DNA of 64,000 bases, taken from NCBI RefSeq assembly GCF_017355985.1, contig NZ_JAFIQU010000001.1:496001-560000 (forward strand), read 5' to 3'. This DNA comes from Arenibaculum pallidiluteum. GTDB taxonomy: Bacteria > Pseudomonadota > Alphaproteobacteria > Azospirillales > Azospirillaceae. A model generated the notes under the pieces. It saw nothing but the letters and a program-made list of their open reading frames with translations, was not told the DNA's origin and did not search any database. Position 1 is the stretch's first letter. Every line of letters starts with the position of its first letter. The position numbers and the translations under genes were made by a program. This document shows, piece after piece, positions 53,008-63,686 of this stretch.

Positions 53008-54039
53008 ATGGAGAAGCTCAGGATCGGCATCATCGGCCTCGGAATGGCCGTGACGCCCCATGCCAAGGGCCTTCTCGACCTCGCCGACGAGGTAGAGGTG
53101 GTCCACGCCTTCAGCCCGAGCGAGCGGCGCCGTGCCGATTTCGGCCGCCGCTTTCCCTTTCCGCTCTGCGGCCGGCTGGAGACGCTGCTGGACGACCCTT
53201 CCGTGCAGGCCGTGCTGGTCCTGACGCCGGCCAACACGCATCTGGACATCGTCCGGCGATGCGCCGCGGCCGGGAAGCACGTGCTGTTGGAGAAGCCGGT
53301 AGAGATCACGACGGATCGTGCCGTCGAGCTGGTCGAGACCTGCCGCCGCGCGGGCGTCACGCTGGGGATCGTGCTCCAGCACCGCTTCCGTCCGGCGGCC
53401 GAGGCGCTGTCCGGGCTGCTCGCCTCGGGCGAGCTCGGTCCCGTCGTGGGATGCTCGACCCAGATCCGGCTCTGGCGGCCGCAGGCCTACTATGACGAGC
53501 CCGGCCGCGGGACCTTCGCACGGGACGGCGGCGGCGTGCTGATCTCCCAGGGCATCCATACGCTGGACCTGATGCTGAGCCTCGCGGGCCCGGTCGTCGA
53601 GGTCACGGGCTATGCGACCACCAGCCCGGTGCACCGGATGGAGACCGAGGACATGGTCTGCGCCGCGGCACGCTTCGCCAACGGGGCCTTGGGGACGATC
53701 GACGCGACCACCGCCGCCTTTCCCGGCTTTCCGGAGCGGATCGAGATGATCTGCCGGAATGGAACGGCCGTGCTGGCCGGCACCTCGCTGGAGGTCTTCC
53801 ACCAGGACGGCCGGCGCACCAGCCACGCCCCGGATGCCAGCGCCGGCGGAACCGGCGCCGATCCCATGGCCTTCCCGCACGACTATCACCGCTCGGTCAT
53901 GGCGGATTTCGTGCGGGCCGTCCGGACCGCACGCACGCCCCGCGTCAGCGGCGAGGAGGCGCTGAAGGTCCACAGGCTGATCGACGCGCTGATCGCGGCC
54001 GGCCGCTCGCCCGGGGTCGTGGCGTTGCCGGGGGCCTGA
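53008..54039 (+). CDS. Gfo/Idh/MocA-family oxidoreductase
   Basis: A 343-residue NAD(P)-dependent sugar-type oxidoreductase. Rossmann motif LRIGIIGLGMAVTPHAKGLL; the family catalytic Lys is in HVLLEKPVEIT, and the C-terminal domain carries DGGGVLISQGIHTLDLMLSLAG with the conserved His. Members oxidise inositols, sugars or amino-sugar derivatives; the substrate cannot be told. ATG 53008 has GAGAGG 8-9 bases upstream; ATG 52999 and 52990 are alternatives. It stands alone, and no transporter or sugar operon adjoins it. Confidence 0.88.
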   Translation: MEKLRIGIIGLGMAVTPHAKGLLDLADEVEVVHAFSPSERRRADFGRRFPFPLCGRLETLLDDPSVQAVLVLTPANTHLDIVRRCAAAGKHVLLEKPVEITTDRAVELVETCRRAGVTLGIVLQHRFRPAAEALSGLLASGELGPVVGCSTQIRLWRPQAYYDEPGRGTFARDGGGVLISQGIHTLDLMLSLAGPVVEVTGYATTSPVHRMETEDMVCAAARFANGALGTIDATTAAFPGFPERIEMICRNGTAVLAGTSLEVFHQDGRRTSHAPDASAGGTGADPMAFPHDYHRSVMADFVRAVRTARTPRVSGEEALKVHRLIDALIAAGRSPGVVALPGA

Positions 54040-54155
54040 TTTCCCCTTCCGGACCGGCACGAAGTTCCCGCGCCCGGCACTCTTTGCCCGGTGCGGTCGT
54101 TGCACGGCCGGCCAGGGACCAGGCGACTCCTTGCCTTTTCAATGACTTAACAGAC

Positions 54156-54171
54156 TGGCACGCCCCTTGAA
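54156..54171 (+). promoter_or_regulatory. Sigma-54 promoter of the flagellin gene
   Basis: TGGCACGCCCCTTGAA contains the -24 GG (54157-54158) and, exactly 10 bases later, the -12 element TTGA in place of TTGC. It lies 40 bases before the flagellin ATG, as expected for a late flagellar promoter driven by RpoN and a FlbD/FleQ-like activator. Confidence 0.75.
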
Positions 54172-54211
54172 TTAGCTCCTGGCAAGACATTCTCTCCATG
54201 CGGGGACAGCC

Positions 54212-55033
54212 ATGAGCAACTCGATCAATACCAACGTCGGCGCGATGGTCGCGCTGCGCAACCTCAACGGCGTCGGCGAGGCGCTGCAGGCGACCAACAA
54301 GCGGATCAGCACCGGCTACAACGTCTCCGACGCCTATGACGACGGTGCGTCCTACGCGGTCGCCGAGGGCCTGCGCGGCGACATGGCGGCTCTGAACGCC
54401 GTGAACGAGCGCCTCTCGGTCGGCAAGGGCATGATCGACGTCGCCGTCAAGGCCGGCGAGAACATCTCCAAGGCGCTCATCGACATCCGCACCGTGCTCA
54501 CGAAGCTGGCGGACCAGGCCATGACCGGTGCGGACCGCACGAACTACGAGAACCAGTACAACACGCTCAAGAACGACATCTACAACTTCATCAACGACGC
54601 CCAGTACAACAACGTCACGCTGATCGGCGCGGGGGCATCCAACCAGTCGCTGATCTCCAACGTCCAGGGCGGCAACATCACCGTCGCTGCCCAGGACATG
54701 ATGGCGAAGGTGTACAACTCGCTGACCGCTGCGAGCACCTACTCGGACGCGGCGACCCTCATCGGCACCAGCGGCGGCCTCGGCGCAGCCGAGACCAACC
54801 TGGGTATCTCGATGAACCAGCTGGCGGCGGACGCCCGGCGCGTCGGCAACCAGATCAACTTCAACAAGGCGATCAACGACGCGACGAAGACCGGCATGGG
54901 CGCCATCGTCGACGCCGACCTCGCGAAGGAAAGCGCGCTGCTGCAGTCCCTGCAGGTCAAGCAGCAGCTTGCCTCGCAGGCCCTGTCCATCGCGAACCAG
55001 GCTCCGCAGTCCCTGCTCGGCCTGTTCCAGTAA
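54212..55033 (+). CDS. fliC: Flagellin
   Basis: The filament subunit. The 273-residue protein is a minimal flagellin consisting of the conserved D0/D1 coiled helices and almost no variable D2/D3 part. N-terminal SINTNVGAMVALRNLN, LSTG-like block KRISTGYNVSDAYDDGASYAVAEGLR, C-terminal ESALLQSLQVKQQLASQALSIANQAPQSLLGLF. The amino-terminal region also resembles flagellins of other alphaproteobacteria such as Caulobacter. It is a single gene with its own sigma-54 promoter and terminator; no FlaF, FlbT or other flagellar gene adjoins it. Confidence 0.96.
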   Translation: MSNSINTNVGAMVALRNLNGVGEALQATNKRISTGYNVSDAYDDGASYAVAEGLRGDMAALNAVNERLSVGKGMIDVAVKAGENISKALIDIRTVLTKLADQAMTGADRTNYENQYNTLKNDIYNFINDAQYNNVTLIGAGASNQSLISNVQGGNITVAAQDMMAKVYNSLTAASTYSDAATLIGTSGGLGAAETNLGISMNQLAADARRVGNQINFNKAINDATKTGMGAIVDADLAKESALLQSLQVKQQLASQALSIANQAPQSLLGLFQ

Positions 55034-55053
55034 GCGCGCGTCCCCGCAGGAAG

Positions 55054-55082
55054 CGAAAACGGGGACCCGTTGGGTCCCCGTT
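55054..55082. terminator. Terminator between convergent fliC and ettA
   Basis: A perfect 11-bp inverted repeat (55058-55068 with 55072-55082, 3-base loop) lies 25 bases after fliC and is followed on the minus strand by TTTTCGC. It serves ettA and probably fliC. Confidence 0.75.
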
Positions 55083-55138
55083 CCTCCGCCTTCAAAGGGC
55101 CGCCGCGCGGGACGCGGGTCCCGCACAGACGGCCGGCA

Positions 55139-56824
<1,686 letters not shown>

Positions 56825-57038
56825 GCGCCTCTCCGGAAAACCCTGCCAGGACGGAAGAACGGCCCTTGTACCGCATGGCTCCCGGCAATGCGAGCGCAAC
56901 GACGGGCTCATGCGCGACTCGGGCAGCGGAACCGCACCCCTGCCCGTCCGGCATGGATGACCACCGGAATTCGCAACGGCGGCGCGCGGCGCGGGCCCTA
57001 AGCTGCAGAGCTATCTATACCGGGACGGGACCAGGAGC

Positions 57039-57986
57039 TTGACGGATACAGCAAGGGCAGCCGCCCCGGCCGCAGACCCAGCGGCGATGGCAGGTTCCGG
57101 GAACCGCCTGACGGGCCTCGCGCTCGCGGCGGGCGCGGTGCTCGCCTTCTCCATCCGCCCGCTGCTGATCAAACTCTCCTACGCCCATGGCGCCGAGCCC
57201 GTGACGCTGCTGGCACTGCGCATGGGCCTTTCGCTGCCCTTCTTTCTGGCCATGGGCCTGTGGGCGCAGCGCGACCGCAAGGCCGCGCCCGTAAGCCCGC
57301 GCGACGTGGCGCTGATCTGCGGTCTCGGTTTCCTCGGCTATTATCTCGCCAGCTTCCTCGACTTTATGGGACTGCAGTACGTCACGGCCGGGACCGGACG
57401 CCTGATCCTCTTCGCCTATCCGACCATCGTGGTCCTGCTCTCGGCACTGTTCCTGAAGCGGCCGATCACCGCGCGCGCCGTTCTGGCCCTGGCCTTGACC
57501 TATGGCGGGATCGCGCTCGTGGTCGCCCAGGCCAGCACCGGCGAGAATCGGGACTTCACCCTTGGCGCGGCGCTGGTCTTCGGCAGCAGCGCCGCCTACG
57601 CCGTCTATCTCGTGGCCGGAAGCGACGTCGTGCGGCGGGTCGGATCCATGCGGTTCACGGCCTGGGCGACCACCGTCGCCTGCGCCTTCTGCCTGGCCCA
57701 GTTCCTGGCGATCAGACCGCTTTCGGCATTGCAGCTTCCGGGCGTCGTGTACCTGATGGCGGCCGTGATGGCGACGGTGTGCACGGTGCTGCCGATTTTC
57801 ATGACGGCCGAGGCCCTGCGCCGCGTCGGGGCGAACAGCGTTGCCGTGCTGGGCGCGCTGGGACCGGTCGCCGCCATCGGCATGGACAGCGTGTTCATGG
57901 GCGAGATGCTCTCCACGGTCCAGGCGGCCGGAGCCGTGCTGGTCCTGGCCGGGGTCCTGCTCGTGAGCTTGAAGCCCGCGCGCTGA
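57039..57986 (+). CDS. EamA-family (DMT) transporter
   Basis: A 315-residue inner-membrane protein with ten hydrophobic segments in two five-helix EamA repeats, for example AGAVLAFSIRPLLIKL, GLGFLGYYLASFLDFMGLQYV and AGAVLVLAGVLLVSL. Members of the drug/metabolite transporter superfamily export or import metabolites; the substrate is unknown. The frame begins with TTG 57039, whose AGGAG is only one base away; ATG 57087, 16 codons later, is equally plausible and gives 299 residues. Divergent from ettA. Confidence 0.85.
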   Translation: MTDTARAAAPAADPAAMAGSGNRLTGLALAAGAVLAFSIRPLLIKLSYAHGAEPVTLLALRMGLSLPFFLAMGLWAQRDRKAAPVSPRDVALICGLGFLGYYLASFLDFMGLQYVTAGTGRLILFAYPTIVVLLSALFLKRPITARAVLALALTYGGIALVVAQASTGENRDFTLGAALVFGSSAAYAVYLVAGSDVVRRVGSMRFTAWATTVACAFCLAQFLAIRPLSALQLPGVVYLMAAVMATVCTVLPIFMTAEALRRVGANSVAVLGALGPVAAIGMDSVFMGEMLSTVQAAGAVLVLAGVLLVSLKPAR

Positions 57987-58138
57987 CCGGGCGGCAGGCC
58001 CCCGGCGGCAGCCATTGCCTCAGACGCGCTAATCCCAGACATCCCCCCACCGCTCCGGCCGCCCCGCCCCTTCGTGCGATTTCGTGGGGGAGGCTCCACG
58101 CCTAGTGTTGTGGCCTGACCCGAAATTGAGGGAAGGCG

Positions 58139-59908
58139 ATGCCGGGACGTGCGAGCGGGATGCTGAAAGGGCTCTGGGCGTTGCCCCCGGTCGGGCTGGC
58201 GCTTCTGCTCGGTGGTGCCGTGCTGCTTGCCGGAGCAGGGACATCGGCCGCGCCCCTTATGCTTGCCCTGCTGGCTGTTCCTGCGCTGGTCTATGTCGCC
58301 GTGGCACTGGGATCGCGCGGCCGTACGCCCGAGGATCTCCTGGTCGCGGACCGGCGCGTCGGCGCCCTGCCGAACGGCCTCGCGACCGCTGCCGACTGGG
58401 TCTCCGCGGCCATGTTCGTCGGTCTCGCCGGAACACTCTACGTGCAGGGCAGCAGCGGGCTCGCCTTCCTGCTCGGCTGGGCGGGAGGCCTCGCGCTTGC
58501 GGCCCTGGCGATCGCGCCAGGGCTTCGCCGCAGCGGTGCGGCAAGCGTTCCCGACTTCCTCGCGGGGCGATTCGGCGGATCCGTGGTGCGCGTGGCCGCC
58601 GTGACGGTGCTGGCCTGGTGCTCCTTCGCCTTCCTGATGGCACAGCTCGCCGGCGCGGCCGCCGTCGCCACCCGGTTCCTGGGCCTGCCCTTCGGCGCGG
58701 CCGTGTGGCTGGGCGCATTGCTGGTCCTCGCCTGCACGCTGCCGGGCGGGCTGCGCTCGGTCACCTGGACGCAGGTGGCGCAGTTCGCGGCCATTGCGAC
58801 GGCATACCTGGTGCCGGCCGCCGTGATCTCGGCCGCGGCGCCCGAAGGCGCCATTCCGCTCGCCGAGGTGATGACCGGGGCGGCCGAATCCGGCGGGCGC
58901 ACGCCCCTGAACTTCATCTCGCTGGCCCTGGCCCTGGCCCTCGGCACGGCCGCGCTGCCGCACCTTCTACAACGCTTCCTGGCGGCTCCCTCGGCGGGGT
59001 CGGCGCGTCGGGCCGGCGGCTGGGCGCTCCTCTTCGTCGTGGCGATCTACCTGACCGCCCCGCTTTATGCCGCCTTCGCGCGCAGCGAAATCCAGGGCTC
59101 GGTGGTCGGAGCCCGCGTGGATTCGCTTGACGGCGCGCGGGCGCTGCCGCGCTGGGTCTACGAATACGGCCGGCTCGGTATGGTGTCGGTCTGCGGGAAG
59201 CTGCCCACGACCGCGGGCGCCGTGCTGGATGCCTGCAGGAGCGCCCACGGGGGGGCTTCGAACCCAGCGCCGCTTGCCGCAGGCGACGTCACCATCCATC
59301 CCGACCTCGTCGTGATGGCCGCGCCCGACATGGCGGGGCTGCCGCCGGTCTTCGGAGTCCTGCTGGCCGCCGGCGCCCTGGCGGCCGCCCTGTCGACGGC
59401 CTCGGGTCTCGTGGCGACGCTGGGTGCCGCGGCGGGCCACGACGTGTGGTTCCGCCTGCTGGATCCTCGTGCGCCCGCAGCGCGGCGCGTGCGCGCGCTG
59501 CGCCTGTCCATGGCTGGGCTCACCGCGCTGGCGGCCTATGCGACGGCTGGCGCGCCCTTCGCGATGCTGACGCTGGTGGCGTGGTCCTTCTCGCTGGCGG
59601 CCGCGGGGCTGCTGCCGGCTCTGCTGCTGGGGCTCTGGTGGCGGCGCGCAACCGCCGCCGGCGCCGTTGCGGGCATGGTGACGGGCTTCGGCACGGCGCT
59701 CTGGTACCTCATCCGCACCGAGATGCTGGGCGCGGCGCCCCTTCTCGGCATCGACGGGATCGCCGCGGGCGCCTTCGGTGTGCCGGCGGGTCTCCTGGCG
59801 GCCGTTGCCGTCAGCCTGCTGACGGAACGCGGCGCCGAGGTGCGCGCGCAGCACGGGGGCGCGGATGCGCCGGGGCGGCCCGGCGCTGCGAGGATCCCGG
59901 CGGAGTAG
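58139..59908 (+). CDS. Sodium:solute symporter (SSS family, ActP/VC_2705-like)
   Basis: A 589-residue membrane protein with about 13 hydrophobic helices. SSS features are visible: DLLVADRRVGALPNGLATAADWVSAAMFVGLAGT near helix 2, SVPDFLAGRFGG, TLPGGLRSVTWTQVAQF, and LGTAALPHLLQRFLAAPS with the signature P-H-x-L-x-R segment. The large extramembrane stretch at residues ~325-405 is typical of the VC_2705 (monocarboxylate) group. Substrate may be acetate or a similar acid. GGAAGG lies a few bases before the ATG. Converges on the dehydrogenase gene with a 4-base gap. Confidence 0.87.
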   Translation: MPGRASGMLKGLWALPPVGLALLLGGAVLLAGAGTSAAPLMLALLAVPALVYVAVALGSRGRTPEDLLVADRRVGALPNGLATAADWVSAAMFVGLAGTLYVQGSSGLAFLLGWAGGLALAALAIAPGLRRSGAASVPDFLAGRFGGSVVRVAAVTVLAWCSFAFLMAQLAGAAAVATRFLGLPFGAAVWLGALLVLACTLPGGLRSVTWTQVAQFAAIATAYLVPAAVISAAAPEGAIPLAEVMTGAAESGGRTPLNFISLALALALGTAALPHLLQRFLAAPSAGSARRAGGWALLFVVAIYLTAPLYAAFARSEIQGSVVGARVDSLDGARALPRWVYEYGRLGMVSVCGKLPTTAGAVLDACRSAHGGASNPAPLAAGDVTIHPDLVVMAAPDMAGLPPVFGVLLAAGALAAALSTASGLVATLGAAAGHDVWFRLLDPRAPAARRVRALRLSMAGLTALAAYATAGAPFAMLTLVAWSFSLAAAGLLPALLLGLWWRRATAAGAVAGMVTGFGTALWYLIRTEMLGAAPLLGIDGIAAGAFGVPAGLLAAVAVSLLTERGAEVRAQHGGADAPGRPGAARIPAE

Positions 59909-59912
59909 GCCG

Positions 59913-60866
59913 TCACCAGACGAAGGGGGCGGTCTCGCAGCGCCTTCCGACCAGGAAGGCGTCGGCCACGAGGTGCAGCGGCGCCGCGTCCACGTCGCTC
60001 TCGCCGGCCTCGATCAGCGCATGGAAGCGGCGGTAGATGTGCCGGTACTCGGCCTCCGCCTCCTCGGCCACCACGCGCCCATCGACTGCAAGGCATGCGC
60101 CGCCACGACTCAGCTGCAGCAGCGTGCCCTCGGCGGTCTCGACGGCGATGGTCCAGGTCTGCTCGCCCTCCTGGCGCCAATCGAACTCGGCGCCGGCCTC
60201 GCGCAGCCCGGCCTCCGCGGGCGCGCGGAAGGACAGCGAGGCCGCGATTGGCGTGTCCCGCCCCGCGGGGAACAGGAGCTCGGCCCGCTCCACGAAGAGC
60301 GGGAAGGGCAGGATGCGCGTCAGGATCGACAGGGCGTTGATACCGGGGTCGAAAACGCCGAACCCGCCGGCCTGCCAGATCCACTCCTGGCCGGGGTGCC
60401 AGCGGCGGACATCCTCCTTCCACGTCACCTGAATGCTCCGGACCTGCCGCCCCGCGAGCCGTGCCCGGGCCGCCTCGACCGCCGCGTTGTGCTGCGAATG
60501 CCAAGTCGCGAAGAGGGTCCGGCGCGTGTCCCGCGCGGCGGCGACCAGGTCGCGCAGCTCGGTCGTCGTGGCGGCCGGCGGCTTCTCCAGGAGAACGTGG
60601 CGCCCGGCGGCCAGCGCCTCGCGCGCGAGGCCGTGGCGGATGTCGGGCGGCGTGCAGATGGCGACCGCCTCGACGTCCGGGCAGGCCGCAAGCATCTCGC
60701 CCAGGCTCCGGAAGGTCGGAACCCCCGGGCGCCCGATGCCCCGCTGGCTGACCAACGCACCGAGCGCGAAGAGCTGGGTCTCCTCGATCGAAGGAATATG
60801 CTGGTCGAGCGCGATCTTTCCGACGCCGACGATCCCGACCTTGCGGGCTCCCTGGGACGCGCTCAC
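59913..60866 (-). CDS. L-arabinose / D-galactose 1-dehydrogenase (NAD(P)+)
   Basis: A 317-residue Gfo/Idh-family enzyme. It matches the Azospirillum L-arabinose 1-dehydrogenase pattern closely: VGIVGVGKIALDQHIPSI, HVLLEKPPAATTTEL with catalytic Lys, LFATWHSQHNAAVEAAR, WKEDVRRWHPGQEWIWQAGG and GVFDPGINALSILTRILP, holding the active-site Asp and Asn. It would oxidise arabinose or galactose to the lactone, the first step of the non-phosphorylative route. GTG 60866 is three bases after the mmsB stop, so it belongs to the sugar importer operon. Lactonase and dehydratase genes are not seen. Confidence 0.88.
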   Translation of the reverse strand: MSASQGARKVGIVGVGKIALDQHIPSIEETQLFALGALVSQRGIGRPGVPTFRSLGEMLAACPDVEAVAICTPPDIRHGLAREALAAGRHVLLEKPPAATTTELRDLVAAARDTRRTLFATWHSQHNAAVEAARARLAGRQVRSIQVTWKEDVRRWHPGQEWIWQAGGFGVFDPGINALSILTRILPFPLFVERAELLFPAGRDTPIAASLSFRAPAEAGLREAGAEFDWRQEGEQTWTIAVETAEGTLLQLSRGGACLAVDGRVVAEEAEAEYRHIYRRFHALIEAGESDVDAAPLHLVADAFLVGRRCETAPFVW

Positions 60867-60869
60867 CGG

Positions 60870-62069
60870 TCAGGCCCGCTTCTTGTTGTAGACATCCAGG
60901 AACACCGCCGCGAGCAGCACGAGGCCCTTGATGACCTGCTGCCAGTCGATGCCGATCCCCAGGATCGACATGCCGTTGTTCATCACGCCCATGATGAAGG
61001 CCCCGATCACCGCGCCGGTCACCCGCCCCACCCCGCCCGATGCCGAGGCGCCGCCGATGAAGCAGGCCGCGATCACGTCGAGCTCGAAGGACAGTCCCGC
61101 CTTGGGGGTCGCGGTGTTCAGCCGCGCCGCGAAGATCAGCCCGGCGAGCGCCGCCAGCACGCCCATGTTGACGAAGGCGTAGAAGGTCAGCCGCTCGGTG
61201 TTGATGCCCGAGAGCTTGGCCGCCTTCTCGTTCCCGCCGATCGCGTATATGCGCCGGCCGACCGTCGTACGCATGGTCACGAAGGTGTAGAGGACGATCA
61301 GCGTGATCATGATCAGCAGGACGTTGGGAAAGCCCCGGTACGAGGCCAGAAGGTAGCCCAGCCAGACGATCACCCCCGCGATGACGGCGTTCTTCGCAAG
61401 GAAGAGGGCGAAGGGCTCCTGCTCGACTGCGTATCTCAGCTTTTTCGCCCGGCCGCGGGCGCTCATGAAGACCAGCGCCGCGGCGGCGGCGACCGCCAGC
61501 AGCAGCGAGGTCAGGTGGATGGGCGTCAGTCCCGCGAAGGCATCCCCGATGAAGCCGGAGCTCAGCCGCTGGAACTCCGCCGGGAAGGGACCCACCGACC
61601 GGCCGTCGAGCAGCGTCAGCGCCAGGCCGCGGAAGACCAGCATGCCCGCCAGGGTCACGATGAAGGACGGGACCTTGAAGAAGGCGACGCACGAGCCCTG
61701 GGCGGCGCCGATGGCGGCCCCGACGAGCAGGCTGAGGATCGTCACCGGCACGAAGTGCATGTCGTACTGGACCATCATCACTGCGGCCAGCGCCCCCACG
61801 AAGGCGACCACCGATCCCACGGAAAGGTCGATGTGCCCGGTCACGATGACCAGCAGCATCCCCAGCGCCATGATCACGATGTAGCTGTTCTGCAGGACGA
61901 GGTTCGTCAGGTTCAGCGGGTTCAGAAGCGTCCCGTCGGTCACGATCCCGAAGAAGGCCATGATGGCGATCAAAGCCATCAGGATCCCGTACTCGCGCAG
62001 GTGCCTCCGGGCGAAGGCGAAGGGCGCGGCCCGTTCCGGCTTCAGCGCCCCCTGGATTTCCGACGTCAT
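60870..62069 (-). CDS. mmsB: Multiple-monosaccharide ABC transporter permease MmsB (GguB)
   Basis: The channel subunit of a CUT2-class sugar importer. The 399-residue protein has about ten membrane segments and the family text [77 protein letters not shown] (the EAA-like coupling loop) and [27 protein letters not shown] 62069 overlaps the mmsA stop (ATGA). It follows the ATPase gene and precedes the arabinose/galactose dehydrogenase gene. Confidence 0.93.
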   Translation of the reverse strand: MTSEIQGALKPERAAPFAFARRHLREYGILMALIAIMAFFGIVTDGTLLNPLNLTNLVLQNSYIVIMALGMLLVIVTGHIDLSVGSVVAFVGALAAVMMVQYDMHFVPVTILSLLVGAAIGAAQGSCVAFFKVPSFIVTLAGMLVFRGLALTLLDGRSVGPFPAEFQRLSSGFIGDAFAGLTPIHLTSLLLAVAAAAALVFMSARGRAKKLRYAVEQEPFALFLAKNAVIAGVIVWLGYLLASYRGFPNVLLIMITLIVLYTFVTMRTTVGRRIYAIGGNEKAAKLSGINTERLTFYAFVNMGVLAALAGLIFAARLNTATPKAGLSFELDVIAACFIGGASASGGVGRVTGAVIGAFIMGVMNNGMSILGIGIDWQQVIKGLVLLAAVFLDVYNKKRA

Positions 62070-63601
62070 GGAACCTTCTCCTCGCCCTTCATGATGGCGC
62101 GCATGATCTTTTCCTGAGTGGCCTCGGCTGCGGGCATCTCGGCGACGAAGCGCCCCTCGCTCATCACATAGATCCGGTCGCAGATGCCGAGCAGCTCGGG
62201 CATCTCCGACGAGATCACGACCACGGCCTTTCCGGCCGCGGCGAGCTGGTTGATGATGGTGTAGATCTCGTACTTGGCGCCCACGTCGATGCCACGGGTC
62301 GGCTCGTCCAGGAACAGGACCCGGGGCTCCGCGAAGAGCCACTTGCTCAGCACGACCTTCTGCTGGTTACCGCCGGACAGGTTGAGCGTCGTCTGGGACA
62401 CGTCCGAGCACCGGATGTTCAGCCGCCGCCGGTAGTCGTTGGCGACCTCCAGCTCCCGCATCTCGTCGATCACGGAGCGGCTCGCCACGCCGTCGAGATT
62501 GGCCAGCGTGACGTTGTGGACGACATCCTCGTTCAGGATCAGCCCCAGGTGCTTGCGGTCCTCGGTGACGTAGGCGAGACCATTGCCGATCGCCCTGGGC
62601 ACCGTGCCCAGATCGACCTCCCGCCCCTCGATGAACGCCTGTCCGCTGATCCGCCGCCCATAGGACCGGCCGAAGACGCTCATCGCGAACTCGGTCCGCC
62701 CCGCGCCCATCAGCCCCGCGATGCCCACGACCTCGCCTCGGCGCACCGCCATGTTCACGCCCTTGACCACCACCCGCTCTGCATCGAGCGGGTGGTGCGC
62801 CGTCCAGTCGCGGACCTCGAACAGCACCTCGCCGACCCTCGGCTGGCGGCGGGGATAGCGGTCCGCCAGCTCGCGCCCGACCATGCGGCGGATCACGTGG
62901 TCCTCGCTGACCGGCTCGGCCCGGCAATCCAGCGTCTCGACCGTCATGCCGTCGCGCAGCACGGTGACGGAATCCGCGACCCTGGAGACCTCGTTCAGCT
63001 TGTGGGAGATCAGGATCGAGGCGATGCCATGGGCCTTGAACTCCAGCAGCAGCGAAAGAAGGGCCTCGCTGTCGCTTTCGTTCAGGCTTGCGGTCGGCTC
63101 GTCCAGGATCAGGAGCCGGACCTCCTTGGACAGGGCCTTCGCGATCTCGACGAGCTGCTGCTTTCCGACTCCCAGGTCGCCGACCAGCGTCGCCGGGGAT
63201 TCCCGGAGCCCCACCTTGCGCAGCAGCGCCCGCGTCCGTTCCGTCGCGGCGTCCCAGTCGATGATGCCGTAGCGGGCCGGTTCGTTGCCGAGGAAGATGT
63301 TCTCGGTGATCGAGAGCAGCGGAACCAGGGCAAGCTCCTGGTGGATGATGATGATGCCCGCGCTCTCGCTGTCGGCGATGCCGCGGAAGCGGCGCTCCTG
63401 GCCCTGGAAGTGGATCTCGCCGGTATAGGAGCCGTAGGGATAGACGCCGCTCAGGACCTTCATCAGGGTCGACTTGCCGGCGCCGTTCTCGCCGACCAGG
63501 GCATGGATCTCGCCCTCCCGGACCACGAGATTGACGTTGTCGAGCGCTCTCACGCCCGGAAACGTCTTCGTGATCCCCCGCATCTCCAGGATCGCGTTCA
63601 T
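62066..63601 (-). CDS. mmsA: Multiple-monosaccharide ABC transporter ATPase MmsA (GguA)
   Basis: A 511-residue double-domain ATPase of the sugar CUT2 class. First domain: Walker [19 protein letters not shown], signature [17 protein letters not shown], Walker [16 protein letters not shown]. Second domain: [15 protein letters not shown] (degenerate Walker A, usual in the family), [15 protein letters not shown] and [19 protein letters not shown] 63601 follows GAGG by 6 bases; a GTG two codons earlier is possible. It lies 85 bases downstream of chvE, separated by two hairpins. Confidence 0.94.
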   Translation of the reverse strand: MNAILEMRGITKTFPGVRALDNVNLVVREGEIHALVGENGAGKSTLMKVLSGVYPYGSYTGEIHFQGQERRFRGIADSESAGIIIIHQELALVPLLSITENIFLGNEPARYGIIDWDAATERTRALLRKVGLRESPATLVGDLGVGKQQLVEIAKALSKEVRLLILDEPTASLNESDSEALLSLLLEFKAHGIASILISHKLNEVSRVADSVTVLRDGMTVETLDCRAEPVSEDHVIRRMVGRELADRYPRRQPRVGEVLFEVRDWTAHHPLDAERVVVKGVNMAVRRGEVVGIAGLMGAGRTEFAMSVFGRSYGRRISGQAFIEGREVDLGTVPRAIGNGLAYVTEDRKHLGLILNEDVVHNVTLANLDGVASRSVIDEMRELEVANDYRRRLNIRCSDVSQTTLNLSGGNQQKVVLSKWLFAEPRVLFLDEPTRGIDVGAKYEIYTIINQLAAAGKAVVVISSEMPELLGICDRIYVMSEGRFVAEMPAAEATQEKIMRAIMKGEEKVP

Positions 63602-63636
63602 CGGCACCTCGGGTTGCGACCGATCCGGTGGATCCG

Positions 63637-63674
63637 GCCCGTTCGATACGGGCGGAAGCCCCGGACGCGGGGCT
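63637..63674 (-). terminator. Two small hairpins between chvE and mmsA (attenuator or mRNA stabiliser)
   Basis: Inverted repeats of 6 bp (63637-63642 with 63648-63653) and 7 bp (63657-63663 with 63668-63674) occupy the chvE-mmsA gap. Similar stem-loops after binding-protein genes lower expression of the downstream transporter genes by partial termination or by protecting the upstream mRNA. No U-tract follows either stem. Confidence 0.45.
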
Positions 63675-63686
63675 CCGCCGGGGCCG

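Noticed and set aside
56825-57038. Genes in the divergent gap between ettA and the EamA transporter
   Set aside because: No frame with a ribosome site; it probably holds only promoters.
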